From Arthrobacter sp. (GTDB lineage Bacteria; Actinomycetota; Actinomycetes; Actinomycetales; Micrococcaceae): a stretch of DNA of 7,533 bases. Of the stretch, positions 5,336 to 7,533 are shown piece after piece. Position 1 is the first letter of the stretch, and every line of letters starts with the position of its first letter. A program made the position numbers and the translations under genes. Below the pieces are notes generated by a model. It did not search any database. It worked only from the letters and a program-made list of their open reading frames with translations, and had not been told where the DNA came from. The stretch spans positions 1-7,533 of the forward strand of contig JAODMA010000481.1 of assembly GCA_025464545.1 (NCBI GenBank), in the 5' to 3' direction.

Positions 5336-6583
5336 ATGCCAATGACGTCCGCTGACCGCTCCTCCCGCTGGCCTGTCTGGCTCTGCTGGCTGGCCATGGT
5401 GCTTGATGGTTTCGATCTGGTGGTGCTCGGCACCGTCATCCCGACCCTGATCAAGTCCCATGAACTCGGATTCGACGCCGTGGGAGCCACCCTGGCTGCC
5501 ACGATTTCCCTCGTCGGTGTAGGCCTGGGTGCCCTGTTCATCGCCCCGCTCTCGGACCGGCTCGGCCGCCGGCGTCTGCTGATCGCATGCGTCGCCTGGT
5601 TCTCCCTTTTCACGCTCGCGATCGTGATCGCCCCCAACGTCCTGGTATTCAGCATCTTCCGGTTATTGGCAGGCCTGGGCCTCGGCGCTTGCCTGCCCGC
5701 GGCTCTGGCCTACATGAACGACTACGCCACCAAGGAGGGATCCGCCGGCCGGTCCACCACCAGGACCATGACCGGTTACCACGTCGGCGCGGTACTCACG
5801 GCCCTGCTGGCACTGCTGCTGATCCCGAACTGGCGGATGATGTTCGTCATCGGCGGCCTGGCGGGGCTGGCCCTGCTGCCGTTCCTGTGGTTCAAACTGC
5901 CCGAGTCCCTGCCGCCGGTCCGCCAGGCCGCCGAACCGGTGCAGGCTGCCAGCTTCCGCGACCTTGCCAAAAAGCCCTACCCTGTTGTCGCCGTCGGAGT
6001 CGGGATCGCATCCTTCATGGGACTTCTGCTCGTGTACGGGCTGAACACCTGGCTTCCGCAGCTGATGGCATCCGCCGGTTACTCCATCGCAGCAGGCATC
6101 GGCCAGCTCCTTGTCCTCAACGTCGGCGCCGTCGTCGGGCTCTTCATTGCGGGCATCCTCGCGGACAAGCACGGCGCCAAAAAGGTGGTTCTGCTGTGGT
6201 TCGGCCTGTCGGCAGTTCTCCTTGCCGTGCTGAGCATCAAACTGCAGAATGAACTGCTCCTCAACGCGGCCGTCTTCGTCACCGGCGTCTTCGTTTTCAG
6301 CTCCCAGGTTCTCGTCTACGCCTGGGTGAGCCAGCTCTTCCCCAGCCGGCTGCGGGCCACCGCCCTGGGCTACTCCGCCGGTATCGGCCGGCTGGGCGCC
6401 ATCCTGGGTCCCGCCGTGACGGGCACCCTCGTGGCTGCCGGCATCGCCTACCCGTGGGGTTTCTACGTCTTTGCCGCAGCAGCAGTGATCGCCGTGGCCG
6501 CCCTGTCCATCGTGCCGCGGCGGATCTCGCACGCCGAGCCCGGGGCTTCCGCGGAAGCAACCAGGGAACCCGCGGAAAACTAG
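5336..6583 (+). CDS. MFS transporter, aromatic acid:H+ symporter family (PcaK/BenK-like)
   Basis: A 415-residue, 12-segment major facilitator expected to import an aromatic acid with protons across the cytoplasmic membrane. The first segment carries DGFDLVVLG (24-32), the acidic first-helix motif that marks the aromatic acid:H+ symporter family. The loop between helices 2 and 3 has PLSDRLGRRR (71-80), and the matching loop in the second half has ILADKHGAKK (274-283). Between the halves is a hydrophilic stretch from about 189 to 212 (PESLPPVRQAAEP...). PSRLRATALG (336-345) is the conserved late cytoplasmic motif. The C-terminal tail is short and polar. It is divergent from the IclR-pobA pair, so 4-hydroxybenzoate is the most likely substrate, with protocatechuate, benzoate or vanillate as alternatives. 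It could be called pcaK-like, but the exact substrate is not shown by sequence. Confidence 0.9.
   Translation: MPMTSADRSSRWPVWLCWLAMVLDGFDLVVLGTVIPTLIKSHELGFDAVGATLAATISLVGVGLGALFIAPLSDRLGRRRLLIACVAWFSLFTLAIVIAPNVLVFSIFRLLAGLGLGACLPAALAYMNDYATKEGSAGRSTTRTMTGYHVGAVLTALLALLLIPNWRMMFVIGGLAGLALLPFLWFKLPESLPPVRQAAEPVQAASFRDLAKKPYPVVAVGVGIASFMGLLLVYGLNTWLPQLMASAGYSIAAGIGQLLVLNVGAVVGLFIAGILADKHGAKKVVLLWFGLSAVLLAVLSIKLQNELLLNAAVFVTGVFVFSSQVLVYAWVSQLFPSRLRATALGYSAGIGRLGAILGPAVTGTLVAAGIAYPWGFYVFAAAAVIAVAALSIVPRRISHAEPGASAEATREPAEN
6547..6577 (+). repeat. TTCCGCGG/CCGCGGAA inverted repeat at end of the symporter gene
   Basis: TTCCGCGG (6547-6554) and CCGCGGAA (6570-6577) can form an 8-bp stem with a 15-nt loop just before the symporter TAG. 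The first copy lies in a 14-bp palindrome GCTTCCGCGGAAGC (6545-6558). It could act as a terminator or 3' stabiliser for a gene with almost no downstream spacer, but it lies in coding sequence, has no U-tract and may be chance in GC-rich DNA. Confidence 0.3.
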
Positions 6584-6587
6584 TCCG

Positions 6588-7533
6588 TCAGGCGGCGGCG
6601 CGCGGGGTGGCCCGGCGGGCCCTCAGGCGCCGCCAGACGGTCGGGGCCAGCACCACTGCGATGCCGACGGCGGCGCCGATGATGGTCTCCAGAATCCGGT
6701 CCCGCAGGAGCAGCCCGGGCGCCGAGGGCGCTACCAGCAGGGTCGAAATGAGGGCCAGCGGAGTGACGAAAATCTGGGCAAGCAGATATTGCCGGGCGAT
6801 GAACATCTCGGCGCCGAACTGGCAGGCCGCGATCACGAGCACGGTCTGCCACGGGGCTGGCTGCAGCAAAAGGATCCCGGCCAGCAGGACCAGGCCCAAG
6901 GCGGTTCCGACGATCCGCTGTACGCCGCGGCTGACCCGGTGCCGGGTGCTGTGGCCCACGAGCGGAACGACGGCGGCCACCATCGCCCAGTAGTTGTGGC
7001 CGAAGCCCAGCCATGCACCGGCCAGCGTCCCGGAGGCTCCGGCGAGCCCGGCCGCCACCAGGTAACCCAGGCTTTCGAGCAGGGCCGTGCGGCGCTCTGC
7101 TTCGCCCAGGCGTGCCGGCCGGGACCGGATCCAGGGGACTCTGCGGCTCCTGGCCACGCGTGAGGAGACGCCGACCAGCAGGGAGAACGCGACCGTCAGG
7201 ACCGCCACGAACATGCCCTGCCCTAGTGGCGGCTGGCTGGGCAGAGAAGCGATCGCCGCGAAAGCGAATATATGGAAGAGTGATCCGGCCGGGCGGAGGC
7301 GCCACCACGCGACGAGGAGCGAGCAGCCGCCGGCGACCAGGGTGGTGGCCAGTACCTGCATCCACATGGCGTCCGACGTGGAGAGCCCGAAAGCAGCGCC
7401 CGCGCGAGCTGTCAGGGCGGCCAGGAACATCACCAGCAGCATCAGCAGACCCGCCCGGAGCTGGAGGACAATGCGTTTGCCGTGCGGTTCGTTTCTGCCG
7501 TAGATCCCGGTGTAGGCACCGAAGGAGGCGAAG
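6588..7533 (-). CDS. FUSC-family membrane protein (partial, N-terminus beyond window)
   Basis: The last 314 residues are visible; the open frame runs off the window end (first full codon at 7532-7530), so the ATG at 7442 is internal. The fragment begins FASFGAYTGIYGR, a conserved early FUSC segment. It has several membrane helices, a basic cytoplasmic stretch (about 124-150, SRVARSRRVPWIRSRPARLG), and then the C-terminal FUSC core: GHNYWAMVAAVVPL (178-191), RHRVSRGVQRIVGTALG (197-213) and ARQYLLAQIFVTPLALI (246-262). The end is Arg/Ala-rich. Relatives include fusaric acid resistance proteins and the aromatic acid exporter AaeB, so efflux of aromatic or other organic acids is possible, but most actinobacterial members have no known substrate. 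It converges on the symporter gene with a 4-bp gap. Confidence 0.85.
   Translation of the reverse strand, partial: FASFGAYTGIYGRNEPHGKRIVLQLRAGLLMLLVMFLAALTARAGAAFGLSTSDAMWMQVLATTLVAGGCSLLVAWWRLRPAGSLFHIFAFAAIASLPSQPPLGQGMFVAVLTVAFSLLVGVSSRVARSRRVPWIRSRPARLGEAERRTALLESLGYLVAAGLAGASGTLAGAWLGFGHNYWAMVAAVVPLVGHSTRHRVSRGVQRIVGTALGLVLLAGILLLQPAPWQTVLVIAACQFGAEMFIARQYLLAQIFVTPLALISTLLVAPSAPGLLLRDRILETIIGAAVGIAVVLAPTVWRRLRARRATPRAAA

Noticed and set aside
5663..6532. Minus-strand 289-codon open frame opposite the symporter
   Set aside because: The translation is Gln/Asp/Gly/His-rich with no recognisable fold and is antisense to a strong MFS transporter.
6588..7442. FUSC gene as a complete 284-residue protein starting at ATG 7442
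   Set aside because: The frame continues upstream without a stop to the window end and encodes a conserved FUSC segment (FASFGAYTGIYGR), so the start is outside the window.

Overview
The window is high-GC DNA (long open frames on both strands, strong G/C preference at third codon positions, GTG and TTG starts). It reads like the chromosome of a soil actinobacterium. The protein sequences fit the Arthrobacter/Pseudarthrobacter group best, but that placement is an impression from recognition and no marker gene is present to prove it. All genes look intact and similar in codon use. No RNA gene, insertion sequence, phage gene or CRISPR array was seen.

Layout. (1) Positions 2-3117, plus strand: the 3' end of a solute-binding protein gene, then a PotA/FbpC-type ABC ATPase and a 604-residue double permease. 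Together they form a complete binding-protein-dependent importer operon whose substrate cannot be told from the sequence. A perfect 13-bp hairpin lies between the binding-protein gene and the ATPase gene. (2) Positions 3114-5153, minus strand: an IclR-family regulator followed after 69 bp by pobA (4-hydroxybenzoate 3-monooxygenase). pobA runs tail to tail into the permease, the two stop codons share bases, and a strong hairpin is centred on them. (3) Positions 5154-5335: a divergent control region with short palindromes. (4) Positions 5336-6583, plus strand: a major facilitator of the aromatic acid:H+ symporter (PcaK/BenK-like) type. (5) Positions 6588 to the window end, minus strand: the C-terminal 314 residues of an FUSC-family membrane protein, convergent with the symporter gene and 4 bp from it.

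How it fits together. The centre is a compact 4-hydroxybenzoate module. The symporter probably imports 4-hydroxybenzoate or a close relative, PobA hydroxylates it to protocatechuate (which enters the beta-ketoadipate pathway through genes not in this window), and the divergently transcribed IclR regulator probably senses the aromatic acid and controls both arms. The FUSC protein could be an efflux or relief route for aromatic acids, but this is inferred from family and position only. The ABC importer may be unrelated or may bring in a related organic acid; nothing in its sequence decides this.

No wholly new system was found. The points most worth a second look are the PobA coenzyme-binding helix, which lacks the residues that grip the NADPH 2'-phosphate in the Pseudomonas enzyme; the hairpin built around the shared stop codons of two convergent genes; and the palindromes in the regulator-transporter control region.
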